NCBI GenBank assembly: GCA_016712525.1
Contig: JADJQX010000001.1
Location: 2,170,001-2,234,000 of the forward strand
Direction: 5' to 3'
From: Myxococcales bacterium
Lineage (GTDB): Bacteria; Myxococcota_A; Polyangia; Polyangiales; Polyangiaceae
DNA: 64,000 nucleotides
The translations under genes and the position numbers were made by a program. Of the stretch, positions 53,354 to 60,606 are shown piece by piece (position 1 is the first letter of the stretch; every line of letters starts with the position of its first letter). The notes under the pieces are model-generated. The model had not been told where the DNA came from and made no database searches. It saw only the letters and a program-made list of their open reading frames with translations.

Positions 53354-53947
53354 TTACTCGTCCCATCCGCCGCCGAAATCGCCGCCCCCGGAGTCTCCGC
53401 CGCCGAAGTCGAAGTCGCCTCCGCTCGAGCCCGTGTCGAAGCTCGACGAGCCCGAGTCGTAGTCGGACGAGCCGCTCCACTCACCCACCGGTGGACCGTC
53501 GCTCGAGGTGGAGTCCGACCACGTGTGGCTCTCGGACGACCAGCTCGAGTGGTGCCCGTACGAGCTCCCGAAGTGCGCGCCCGCCGCGGCCCCGAGGAAC
53601 GACGCGGCGATGTTGCCCACGGTGCCGAGCGTCTGCATCGACTGCTGGTGGGCGTGGTGTTGCTGACGCTGCGCCTTGCGCTCCACGGCGCCTGCGAAGG
53701 GCTCTCGGCAGGCCATGCACGCCTGCTGGTTGTGCGGAGAGATCGCACCGCAGAACACGCACGCCACGACGATCCACGTCTGGCAGGCCGAGCACTTTTG
53801 TTTGCCCCAGCGGTTCGGCACGCGGCACTTCGGGCAGGGGATCGCGTGCGCCTGGGCCTCCTGGGAGATCGGGCGCTGGCAGTACTTGCAGATCACGGAC
53901 TCGCCGTCGTCGGGGGCACCACACGACGCGCAGTGGGCGTTCGCCAT
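53354..53947 (-). CDS. Triple zinc-ribbon protein with Gly/Ser/Asp-rich tail
   Basis: 197 residues. Three zinc ribbons with CXXC pairs: CASC...CKYC, CPKC...CSAC and CVFC...CMAC, covering about 1-95. After a His/Gln-rich helix (RKAQRQQHHAHQQSM) and a short hydrophobic stretch (TVGNIAASFLGAAAGAHFG), the C-terminal 80 residues are Ser/Gly/Asp-rich with many aromatic residues (SSWSSESHTWSDS, GGDFDFGGGDSGGGDFGGGWDE), i.e. a prion-like low-complexity tail. Zinc binding is fairly safe; a role in nucleic-acid or protein binding is inferred. It sits 4 bp before the PCLS-repeat lipoprotein, so the two are cotranscribed. Start at 53947 is the first ATG that gives the ribbon motif. Confidence 0.8.
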   Translation of the reverse strand: MANAHCASCGAPDDGESVICKYCQRPISQEAQAHAIPCPKCRVPNRWGKQKCSACQTWIVVACVFCGAISPHNQQACMACREPFAGAVERKAQRQQHHAHQQSMQTLGTVGNIAASFLGAAAGAHFGSSYGHHSSWSSESHTWSDSTSSDGPPVGEWSGSSDYDSGSSSFDTGSSGGDFDFGGGDSGGGDFGGGWDE

Positions 53948-54031
53948 ACCTCGAGCGTACCATGCCGTGCCGGCGCAGAAGCGCCTCCGCAAGGCGGTGC
54001 TACGCCTACACGCGCCCACAGCCTTCGGGGG

Positions 54032-55162
54032 TCAGCGGCCTTCGGTCGCGTAGAGAATCGTGCCCGCGCCGAGCCGGAGCGAGCGGCCTCGCCACCGTAG
54101 GGTCTTCGCGAAGGGAGCGCTCGCCCACGCCGCGAGCACCAGGGCCTCCTTGACGGGCCAGACCACGAGCGGGATCCACGCGCGACGCCACCCACGAAGC
54201 ACCACCCACCCACCGACGTCGCGGAGGAGGATCGTCGCGAGCATGATGGCGACCCGGAGGCCCCGGCCCTCGTTCGGGGCGAGGAGCGCCGCCAACGCAG
54301 CCAGCACGAACGGGCTCGTCGCTCCCTCGAGCACGAACGTGAGCGGAGAGAGCCGGCACCGCAGCGCGGCCCAGCGGCGTTGGCGCGCGAAGCAGGTGGA
54401 CGCCGACACGCGCCCCGTGACGTTCGAGATCACCCGAGAGGCGACCGCGACGCGCTTTCCGGCGTGCTCGTACATCTTCCCCAGGACGAAATCCTCGGCG
54501 AGCACGTCGGCCACCTTGCGAAGACCGCCCAGCGATTCGAGCTCGACCCGCGAGAAGAGCATCGACTTCCCAATCACGGCCGCGTGCCCGAGCGCCGTCG
54601 GGAGGCACGCGGAGGGGGCAGAGGAGCCTACGATTTGTGCGCACTCCACCGCGCCGAAGAGGCCCTCTTCGCCCTCGCACGAGATGAGGCTCGTGACGAG
54701 GCCCGCGCCAGATCGCTCCCGCGTCGCGACGAGATCGTCGAGGTAGCCCTCGGGCACGCTCACGTTGCTGTCGCTCACGACCACGAGATCGAACCGCGCG
54801 ACGGGCAGGAGGCCGAGGAGGTTTCGCACCTTCGGGTTCTTCGCGCCGTCGTCGCCCGTCGCCACGATGCGGCTCGGGACGTGCGGGAACCGCGCTCGAA
54901 CGCGCTCCGCGAGCGCCCACGCCGGATCGCTCGACGACTCGACGCCAAGCAGGATCTCGAAGGTCGGATAGGCCTGCCGAAAGAGGCTCTCGAGGTTCTG
55001 TTCGAGGCTCGGGTCGGCCCCGGCCAGGGGGCGGAGCAGCGAGATCCCCGGGCGTACGCGCGGGGCCCTCGGCTCGTGCCGTACGGTGCTCGCGGTGGAG
55101 AGGAGTGCGGCCACGACCCACGCGACCGACGCGACCATGAGCAGCGTGAGGAGCGCGCTCAC
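54032..55162 (-). CDS. GT21-type glycosyltransferase (ceramide glucosyltransferase/HpnI-like)
   Basis: 376 residues from GTG 55162, which overlaps the GtrA stop (GTGA). An N-terminal transmembrane segment (SALLTLLMVASVAWVVAALL) precedes a GT-A fold: SLLRPLAGADPSLEQNLESLFRQAYP, the Asp motif VVVSDSNVSVP, AEDFVLGK (catalytic base region) and RQRRWAALR, the (Q/R)xxRW signature of GT21. Two to three C-terminal membrane segments follow. Related enzymes glycosylate hopanoids or ceramides. It would glucosylate or GlcNAc-modify a membrane lipid from a nucleotide sugar. GtrA is the natural partner, flipping the lipid-linked sugar. Confidence 0.88.
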   Translation of the reverse strand: MSALLTLLMVASVAWVVAALLSTASTVRHEPRAPRVRPGISLLRPLAGADPSLEQNLESLFRQAYPTFEILLGVESSSDPAWALAERVRARFPHVPSRIVATGDDGAKNPKVRNLLGLLPVARFDLVVVSDSNVSVPEGYLDDLVATRERSGAGLVTSLISCEGEEGLFGAVECAQIVGSSAPSACLPTALGHAAVIGKSMLFSRVELESLGGLRKVADVLAEDFVLGKMYEHAGKRVAVASRVISNVTGRVSASTCFARQRRWAALRCRLSPLTFVLEGATSPFVLAALAALLAPNEGRGLRVAIMLATILLRDVGGWVVLRGWRRAWIPLVVWPVKEALVLAAWASAPFAKTLRWRGRSLRLGAGTILYATEGR

Positions 55163-55572
55163 GAGGACACCCCGCGCGGCTCGCCACGTGTGACGAAGAT
55201 CTTGGACCAGAGCGGGAGGCAGATCGCGAAGTACACGAGCGAGCCGATCCCGACGCGGAGGAGCGCGTAGGGCACCGGCACGAAGCGCGAGAGCCACGCG
55301 AAGAGGAGCACGTTCGCGGCGTAACCTGCGGCCTCGACGACGAGGAACTTCGCGGCCTGCGAGAGCCACGCCCTCGACCGATCGCGAAACGCGTAGAGCT
55401 TGTTGCCGAGGAACTGCACCACCACCCCGGTGGCGAGCGCGAGTGGAGCCGCGGTGCGTGGCGCGAGACCTGCGGCCTCGACGGCCGCGACCATCACGAG
55501 GAGATCGGTGAGCGTCGCGACGGCGCCGACGAGGGCGCTGCGTGTTACCCGAGGATGTGTCGACGTGGGCAT
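55159..55572 (-). CDS. GtrA family flippase-like membrane protein
   Basis: 137 residues. Four hydrophobic helices in the GtrA pattern: FALVGAVATLTDLLVMVAAV-type first helix (SALVGAVATLTDLLVMV), LALATGVVVQFLGNKLYAFRD, AKFLVVEAAGYAANVLLFAW and RVGIGSLVYFAICLPLWSKIFVT. GtrA-like proteins are thought to move lipid-linked sugars across the membrane. Its stop is overlapped by the start of the GT21 gene, so the two are coupled. ATG 55572 was chosen; a longer frame from 55740 has no helix in its extra N-terminus. Upstream is the 235-bp gap with an 11-bp TGGTT-G-AACCA dyad at 55669-55679. Confidence 0.85.
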   Translation of the reverse strand: MPTSTHPRVTRSALVGAVATLTDLLVMVAAVEAAGLAPRTAAPLALATGVVVQFLGNKLYAFRDRSRAWLSQAAKFLVVEAAGYAANVLLFAWLSRFVPVPYALLRVGIGSLVYFAICLPLWSKIFVTRGEPRGVSS

Positions 55573-55668
55573 ACACGACACGGTGCCAACCACGTGCCAC
55601 GCGCGAGGTGACGTTTCGACACCGTTTTCGTGGGGAAAGCGACGCTCGTGTGAACGCCAGGGCTCAAC

Positions 55669-55679
55669 TGGTTGAACCA
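55669..55679. promoter_or_regulatory. 11-bp palindrome TGGTT-G-AACCA
   Basis: Perfect dyad with one central base, 98 bp upstream of the GtrA start and 128 bp before the orphan MqsA-like gene, in the divergent gap. Possible operator, perhaps of the neighbouring regulator. Nothing else stands out in this 235-bp gap. Confidence 0.35.
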
Positions 55680-55807
55680 CTTTGGGCACGCTTCGAGGGC
55701 GTGGACCTGTCGCTTCGTGTGAACCCGGGTTGGCGTGCATCCGATCGGAGTCGTGATGCTCGAAGACCTCAAAACGGCATGGAACCGCCTTTGCTTATCT
55801 CCCCGGC

Positions 55808-56293
55808 ATGGACATGGAAGCTTACTCGCGAACGTCGGCATGTGCTGGATGCGGAAACACTCGCCTCGGGACGGTCGAGCAGCGGCGCACCTTCGAGGTA
55901 GGGTTCGAAGCTCCCCTCGTCGTCCACATCGAGGCGGCAGGGTGCGAAAGGTGCGGGCGCTTGGCGAAACCCGCGGCCGTGAACCGCGCGGCGACGCTGA
56001 CCGCGCTGCGACAAGTGGCCACGTCGGGTCGGGTGAACGGCGAGTCGTTCCGCTTCATGCGCACCACGATGGGCCTCCAAGCCAAAGAGGTCGCGCACCT
56101 GCTCGGCCTCGGCGTAGGCACGATTTCTCGCTGGGAGAACGACGTACGGGACCTCGACGCCCGCGCGTGGGTGCTCCTCGCGTCGCTCGCGCTCGAGCAC
56201 GCCGAGGGCCAGTCCGACTCGCGCACGCGCGGCATCCTCGATGCGGTCAAGGCGCAGCCGTCCGTGGCCGCTCTCGTCAGCGTCCGCGTATGA
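55808..56293 (+). CDS. MqsA-like zinc-finger/HTH regulator (orphan)
   Basis: 161 residues. N-terminal zinc site formed by Cys12, Cys15, Cys46 and Cys49 (CAGC, CERC). The second half is a Xre-type helix-turn-helix, about 81-130: FRFMRTTMGLQAKEVAHLLGLGVGTISRWENDVRDLDARAWVLLASLALEH. This is the MqsA/YgiT antitoxin architecture, but no MqsR toxin is found next to it: upstream is the divergent GtrA gene and downstream a lipase-like gene in the same direction. It might be a lone transcription factor. Start may be ATG 55808 or 55814; no good ribosome site is seen for either. Confidence 0.82.
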   Translation: MDMEAYSRTSACAGCGNTRLGTVEQRRTFEVGFEAPLVVHIEAAGCERCGRLAKPAAVNRAATLTALRQVATSGRVNGESFRFMRTTMGLQAKEVAHLLGLGVGTISRWENDVRDLDARAWVLLASLALEHAEGQSDSRTRGILDAVKAQPSVAALVSVRV

Positions 56294-56502
56294 TCGATCC
56301 TGTCACGTGATGCGGCGTGACCTCACATGATGGACAACGGCCGCGACACGACGCGGAGCGGCAGTCGACACGTGCATCTGCATGGAATTGCAGAAGTGAA
56401 ATGCAGCGGGAGGGGAGGCCATCGCGGTCTCCCCTCGTCCGTCTCACGACCGCGAGCGCCGACGTTGCCCTCGTGGCTCCGAGCGGCGACGCTGAGCCGG
56501 GT

Positions 56503-58518
56503 ATGACCTCGCGCGCTCCTCGTCGGTCTCGGTTCCTCGCCCTCGTGTCGGCCACCGCGATCGGCCTCGCCGCCTGCTCGACCTCGACCGACGGTGCCCC
56601 CAAAGCGCCGCTCACGATCGGCGACGGGTGCCAGCCTCTCCTCGGCGGGGAGGCGTGTTTTCTCCCGTACCCGTCCGACTTCGCGCGCCTCCCGGATCCC
56701 ACGAGCCCGACGGGATTCCGCCTCGGGTACCCGAAGGGCTCCGAGCTCCGCACCTCCGCGGGCGCGGTCGTCGACGTGCACGGTAGCGCGCGCTACGACG
56801 GATTTTCCCTCGCTTCGTCGATCGTGGGAGCGCTCCCGGGCGACGAGCTGTCCTCGCGTGGGCTACCGAACGTGAACGGCGATCCGCGCGCGAGCGCCTC
56901 GGTCACGTCGGCCACGCTGCTGCTCGATACGAGCACCGGGGCCCTCGTCGAGCACTACACGGATCTGCCCTCGAACCGCGTCGACGCGCTCGAGACGCAG
57001 GTGCGCCAGGTCGTCGCGGTGCGCGCGTTCACCAAGCTCCGCCCTCGTACACGGTATGTCGTGGCCTTCCGCGACGTGAGGCTCGCGTCGGGGGACAAGG
57101 CGCCCCCGGCCCCTGGCTTCGCCAAGCTGCGCGACCGCACCGCCGAGGAGCCGGCGCTCGTGGCGATCCGTGACCGGTTCGACGCCGAGGTCTTCGCGCC
57201 GCTCGAAAAGGCAGGCGTGAATCGCGCCGACCTCCAGCTCGCGTGGGACTTCACGACCGGCACCGACGAGGGGCCGAAGCGCGACATGCTGCGTATTCGA
57301 GACCTCACCCTGGCGTACGTCGCCAAGGGGGCGCCGAAGGTGACCATCGTCCGATCCACGCCCCGAACGGGCCCGACGTGGAAGGTCGTCGAGGGTACCT
57401 TGGAGGTTCCGCTCTTCACCACGAAGGACGCTTCCGGTGCCCGCTTGTCCCGCGACGCCTCGGGCGCCGTCGTCCAAAACGGGACGACCCAAGTGCCGTT
57501 CTCGGTCCACGTGCCGGCCTCCCTCGCCAAGTCGTGCACGAAGGGCCGCGCGATCGCGTACGGGCACGGTTTCTTCGGCACCCAAGAGGAGATGCGCAGC
57601 GCGCCCGCGACCGACATCTCGAATCGACTCTCTGCCGTCACGTTCGGTATCGACTGGGCCGGCATGTCGGCGCCCGATCGCGACTGGCTCGCGAAGGTCA
57701 TCTCCGAGGATCCGTCGGCCGCACCGGACTTCGCCGAGCGCGTTCACCAGGCGATGGCGAGCTGGATGACGCTCACGTCGGCCGTGAAAAATGGCCTCTT
57801 CGACGTACCCGAGCTTCGGCGCCCCGAGGCGGGTGAGGGCGCGTGCGAGGGGACCGCGGAGGCCAAAGCTCCCGTGTTCGACGGCGCGCGTATCCACTAT
57901 TACGGCCCGAGCCTCGGGGCCATCTTGGGGGCGACGCTCGGCGCGCTCGATCCGAACCTGTCGCGGGTCGCGCTCAACGTCACCGGGGCCGGCTTCTCGC
58001 ACATGATGCCGCGCGCGGCGCCCTTCGGTCCGCTTTTCCTCGTCGTTCACGCCGTCTTCGGAAACTCTCTTGCGGATCAAGCGTACGCGGTGAGCCTCCA
58101 AGAGGCCCTCGACGCGATCGATCCCATCTCCTACGCCGAGACCATGCTCGACAAGAAGCTCCCTGGCTCCCCCGAGGATCGTCGCGTCCTTTTGCAGGTG
58201 GGCTTGGGCGACTCCGCGGTCCCGCCTCTCGGGGCGTTTTTGCACGCTCGCGCGCTCGGCATCGCGCAGACGTCACCCGCGGCGCTCCCCGTGCACGGTG
58301 TGCGCGAGGCCCCCGCCGAGACGCTCACGTCGGCGATGACGCTCTTCGATTTCGGCCTCGGGTCGAACTCCACGGAGCCCGTCCCCAACCCGGCGAACAA
58401 GGTGCACGACGTGCTCCGCTCGTCCGAAGAGGCGACCCGCCAGATCGACGCGTTCCTGACCGCCGAGGGAAAGATCGTCCACCCGTGCGCCGGGCCGTGC
58501 AAGCTCTCGCTCCCGTGA
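56503..58518 (+). CDS. Large lipase-like lipoprotein
   Basis: 671 residues. Signal SRFLALVSATAIGLAAC with lipobox LAAC at about residue 24. Residues about 30-330 are beta-rich (PVTSATLLLDTSTGA..., VRQVVAVRAFTKLRPRTRYVVAFRDVRL), like the N-terminal region of bacterial virulence-factor lipases. The C-terminal half shows GRAIAYGHGFFGT (oxyanion region), the elbow YYGPSLGAI (nucleophile Ser in GPSLG) and VLLQVGLGDSAVPPLGAF, where Asp may be the acid. GAGCCGGG lies before the ATG at 56503; a 62-residue longer frame exists but its N-terminus does not look like a signal. The 209-bp gap upstream holds a CTGCA/TGCAG dyad at 56378-56393. Substrate unknown. Confidence 0.85.
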   Translation: MTSRAPRRSRFLALVSATAIGLAACSTSTDGAPKAPLTIGDGCQPLLGGEACFLPYPSDFARLPDPTSPTGFRLGYPKGSELRTSAGAVVDVHGSARYDGFSLASSIVGALPGDELSSRGLPNVNGDPRASASVTSATLLLDTSTGALVEHYTDLPSNRVDALETQVRQVVAVRAFTKLRPRTRYVVAFRDVRLASGDKAPPAPGFAKLRDRTAEEPALVAIRDRFDAEVFAPLEKAGVNRADLQLAWDFTTGTDEGPKRDMLRIRDLTLAYVAKGAPKVTIVRSTPRTGPTWKVVEGTLEVPLFTTKDASGARLSRDASGAVVQNGTTQVPFSVHVPASLAKSCTKGRAIAYGHGFFGTQEEMRSAPATDISNRLSAVTFGIDWAGMSAPDRDWLAKVISEDPSAAPDFAERVHQAMASWMTLTSAVKNGLFDVPELRRPEAGEGACEGTAEAKAPVFDGARIHYYGPSLGAILGATLGALDPNLSRVALNVTGAGFSHMMPRAAPFGPLFLVVHAVFGNSLADQAYAVSLQEALDAIDPISYAETMLDKKLPGSPEDRRVLLQVGLGDSAVPPLGAFLHARALGIAQTSPAALPVHGVREAPAETLTSAMTLFDFGLGSNSTEPVPNPANKVHDVLRSSEEATRQIDAFLTAEGKIVHPCAGPCKLSLP

Positions 58519-58519
58519 A

Positions 58520-58539
58520 TGTGCAGAATGCACGCATGT
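58520..58539. repeat. TGCA-rich palindromic element, copy B
   Basis: TGTGCA-GA-ATGCACGCATGT, 1 bp after the stop codon of the lipase-like gene. Same as copy A except the two central bases are swapped (GA for AG). It sits in the 64-bp gap between convergent genes. Confidence 0.6.
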
Positions 58540-58582
58540 GCCGGCGCGCGGAGAGAGGCCGAGCGCCGGCGCGTGACGCCTG

Positions 58583-59134
58583 TCAGCGGATGACGATCAT
58601 GCAGTGATCCTTGAAGCGGATCTCGTAGGTCTTCGCTTTGCCGTCGATCACCGTGCCGACCTTGCCGGCGAACGGGCCCTTGCAGACGCCGAAGGCGTCG
58701 AGCTGACCTGCCGCGTCGAACGTGTTGGGCCCTCCGCCCATGCGGAACGTGAAGCCGTTGTCGGGGTTCAGTGAGGTTCCCTTGGCGGTGACCTTCAACG
58801 CGCCGTCGGGCTCTTGGGTGATGGTGCACTTTCGCGGGTAGGTGTCGACGCTCTCGCGAAACTCGCACGATCGCGTCCCCGTGGGCCCGCCTTGCGCCTT
58901 GCCGATTGGCGGCGGAGGAGGAGGTGCCGGCGGCGGGGCGGGTGTGGCGCTGGCGGCAGGGGCCGAGGGGCAAGCGGGCGGCGGAGGGGGCGGCGGTGGA
59001 GGGGGCGGCGGAGGCGGTGCCTCGGGGCACTTGGGGCAGGCCATGGGCGCTTCGGGCGGGGGAGACGCACACGCGCCGAGTGCCACGACGACGAGGGAGG
59101 TGAACGAGAGGACGAGGGGCGAGCGAAGGCGCAT
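58583..59134 (-). CDS. Poly-proline lipoprotein of unknown function
   Basis: 183 residues. Lipoprotein signal with lipobox ALGAC (Cys about 22). Next is a Cys-Pro-Lys-Cys-Pro motif, then a tract of about 14 consecutive Pro, then mixed Pro/Ala repeats to about residue 80. The C-terminal domain (GTRSCEFRESVDTYPRKCTITQEPDGALKVTAKG..., FDAAGQLDAFGVCKGPFAGKVGTVIDGKAKTYEIRFKDHCMIVIR) is a small beta-rich fold with four Cys that can pair. Poly-proline translation would need EF-P. ATG 59134 was chosen because the signal sequence begins there. Function unknown. Confidence 0.78.
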   Translation of the reverse strand: MRLRSPLVLSFTSLVVVALGACASPPPEAPMACPKCPEAPPPPPPPPPPPPPPACPSAPAASATPAPPPAPPPPPPIGKAQGGPTGTRSCEFRESVDTYPRKCTITQEPDGALKVTAKGTSLNPDNGFTFRMGGGPNTFDAAGQLDAFGVCKGPFAGKVGTVIDGKAKTYEIRFKDHCMIVIR

Positions 59135-59180
59135 CGGGCGAGGATACGGCCTCTCCGTCTCACGGGAGAAGCGCCGAACG

Positions 59181-59196
59181 TGTGCATTATGCATGT
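59181..59196. repeat. TGCA-rich palindromic element, diverged copy C
   Basis: TGTGCATTATGCATGT, in the 72-bp gap between two leftward lipoprotein genes. It shares TGTGCA..ATGCA with copies A and B but lacks the next few bases. Confidence 0.4.
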
Positions 59197-59206
59197 GTCG
59201 TCGGCC

Positions 59207-60112
59207 CTAGCGCGCGGGGTCCCACGCCTCGCGGAGCTTCGCGAAGTGCACGAGGTGCATCGTCTTGATTTGGGAGATGTGATCGGCGGCGGTCTGCCCG
59301 TCGTACCCCGTGACGAACGCGCGCCCCTCTCCCGCCTCGTAGAGGACGTTCGAGGTCGCGGGGCCTCGCGTGCTCGCGGGAGCTCGCTTCTCGAGCGCGG
59401 TCAATCGAAGGAGCTCGCCGGCCGTCTCGGGCATGGACGGGAAGCCCTCGGTGGGGATCGAGGTGTGGGTGAGCACGAAGAGCACCTCGCCACGTTTGGC
59501 CCGCTCGACGTACGCGGCGACCGGCTCGAGGCCCTTCGTGTAGAGGGTCTTCTTCTTCGGATCGACGTAGCCCGTGAAGAGCCCGTCCGAGAGCAAGATG
59601 GCGTCCGCGTGGGCGCCCGAGCCATTGGCGAGCACGGCGGAGATCGACGCAGCCCCCGCGCTCCACGCCGAGAGCGCTAGCCTCCCTCGTTTGACCTCGG
59701 CGAGGGCCGGGGTCTCGTGCACGATCTTCTCGACGCGGTCGAGGAGGTCCGGGAGCGCCGAGGCCGGGTGGAACGCCGTGCCGTACGGGCCCGATTGCAC
59801 GCCTACGTTGACGCTCACCACCACACACGAGACACGTGCGCGTTCGAGGGCCTCTTCCTGGAGCTTCGGGCCTCCGTGAAAGTGCACGACGGTGTCGTAG
59901 GCCCCGTCGACCAGGGAGAGGCGCGCGGGCACGAGGACCTCGGCGGCCCCCGTGTGTTTGCGGTGCTCCGGGTTCTCGGCCGACAGCACCTCGTGAGACG
60001 GCCGCGGGGAGAGGCTCGTGTGCGGCGTTGTGGGAGGAGGGGCCTTCGGCGCGCCGCAGCCCACGCCGAGCGCGGCGACGAGCCAGATCGCGGGCCACGC
60101 TCGCCGAACCAT
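59207..60112 (-). CDS. Lipoprotein hydrolase-like protein
   Basis: 301 residues. Signal MVRRAWPAIWLVAALGVGC, lipobox GVGC (Cys19), then a Pro/Thr linker. The domain shows YDTVVHFHGGPKLQ (oxyanion HGG), CVVVSVNVGVQSG, and the elbow LALSAWSAGAASISAVL (nucleophile Ser), with a later aromatic/His segment (DGQTAADHISQIKTMH) that may contain the catalytic His. This is a likely alpha/beta hydrolase. ATG 60112 was chosen; an upstream frame adds 80 residues without typical coding. It overlaps none of its neighbours. Substrate unknown. Confidence 0.8.
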   Translation of the reverse strand: MVRRAWPAIWLVAALGVGCGAPKAPPPTTPHTSLSPRPSHEVLSAENPEHRKHTGAAEVLVPARLSLVDGAYDTVVHFHGGPKLQEEALERARVSCVVVSVNVGVQSGPYGTAFHPASALPDLLDRVEKIVHETPALAEVKRGRLALSAWSAGAASISAVLANGSGAHADAILLSDGLFTGYVDPKKKTLYTKGLEPVAAYVERAKRGEVLFVLTHTSIPTEGFPSMPETAGELLRLTALEKRAPASTRGPATSNVLYEAGEGRAFVTGYDGQTAADHISQIKTMHLVHFAKLREAWDPAR

Positions 60113-60195
60113 GCCTCGAGCGTAGCAGGTCGGAGGGGGCGGGCTTCCCGGCGGGTCACGCTCCATCGTGCAAGAGCTGCACGTCGCGTGCGAGG

Positions 60196-60594
60196 TTGGC
60201 TCCTCGTCGCATCTCGTGTGGCCTGGGGCAGAAGCGTTGGCAGCTCCCGCCCACCGTGGCCTCGGATCCGACGTGCACCCAGAAAGACACCTTCGGCTTC
60301 GGCTGCACGGGGAGCCCGCTCGGCAGCCTCTACACGAACGTGCTCGGCCTCGCACGCGGCGAGCCCGTGGTCAAAGCGCCCGACACCACCGCGGGCCCCT
60401 TCGTCGACCTCGAGCCGAACCTCTATTGGTCGTCCCACGCTGCCGACGATGGCCGTGGGTGCAGCTCGGACGAGGATCTCCCCGCGCGGCTCTTCGGGTG
60501 GAGCTTCTCGTTCGGAAATGGGTTTCAGGGTACGACGATGTACGCGAACGAGCTCTACGTGACGGTGGTCCACCCGGGAAAGCACGACCGATAG
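60196..60594 (+). pseudogene. Remnant of a DUF1566-type exported protein
   Basis: A coding stretch of about 130 residues with no signal peptide and no convincing start; the first in-frame start-like codon is TTG at 60196. The text shows KRWQLPP, then SLYTNVLGLARGEPVVKAPDTTAGPF, LYWSSHA, and WSFSFGNGFQGT..NELYVTVVHPG, which fits the C-terminal half of DUF1566/Lcl-like proteins (W-[RQ]-LP, then YWSS, then WxFxFxxG). Normal members are longer and exported. Codon bias is typical of the genome, so the loss is recent or this is a rearranged end. It sits head-to-head with the lipoprotein hydrolase gene. Confidence 0.5.
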
Positions 60595-60606
60595 GGCTCT
60601 CGGCGC

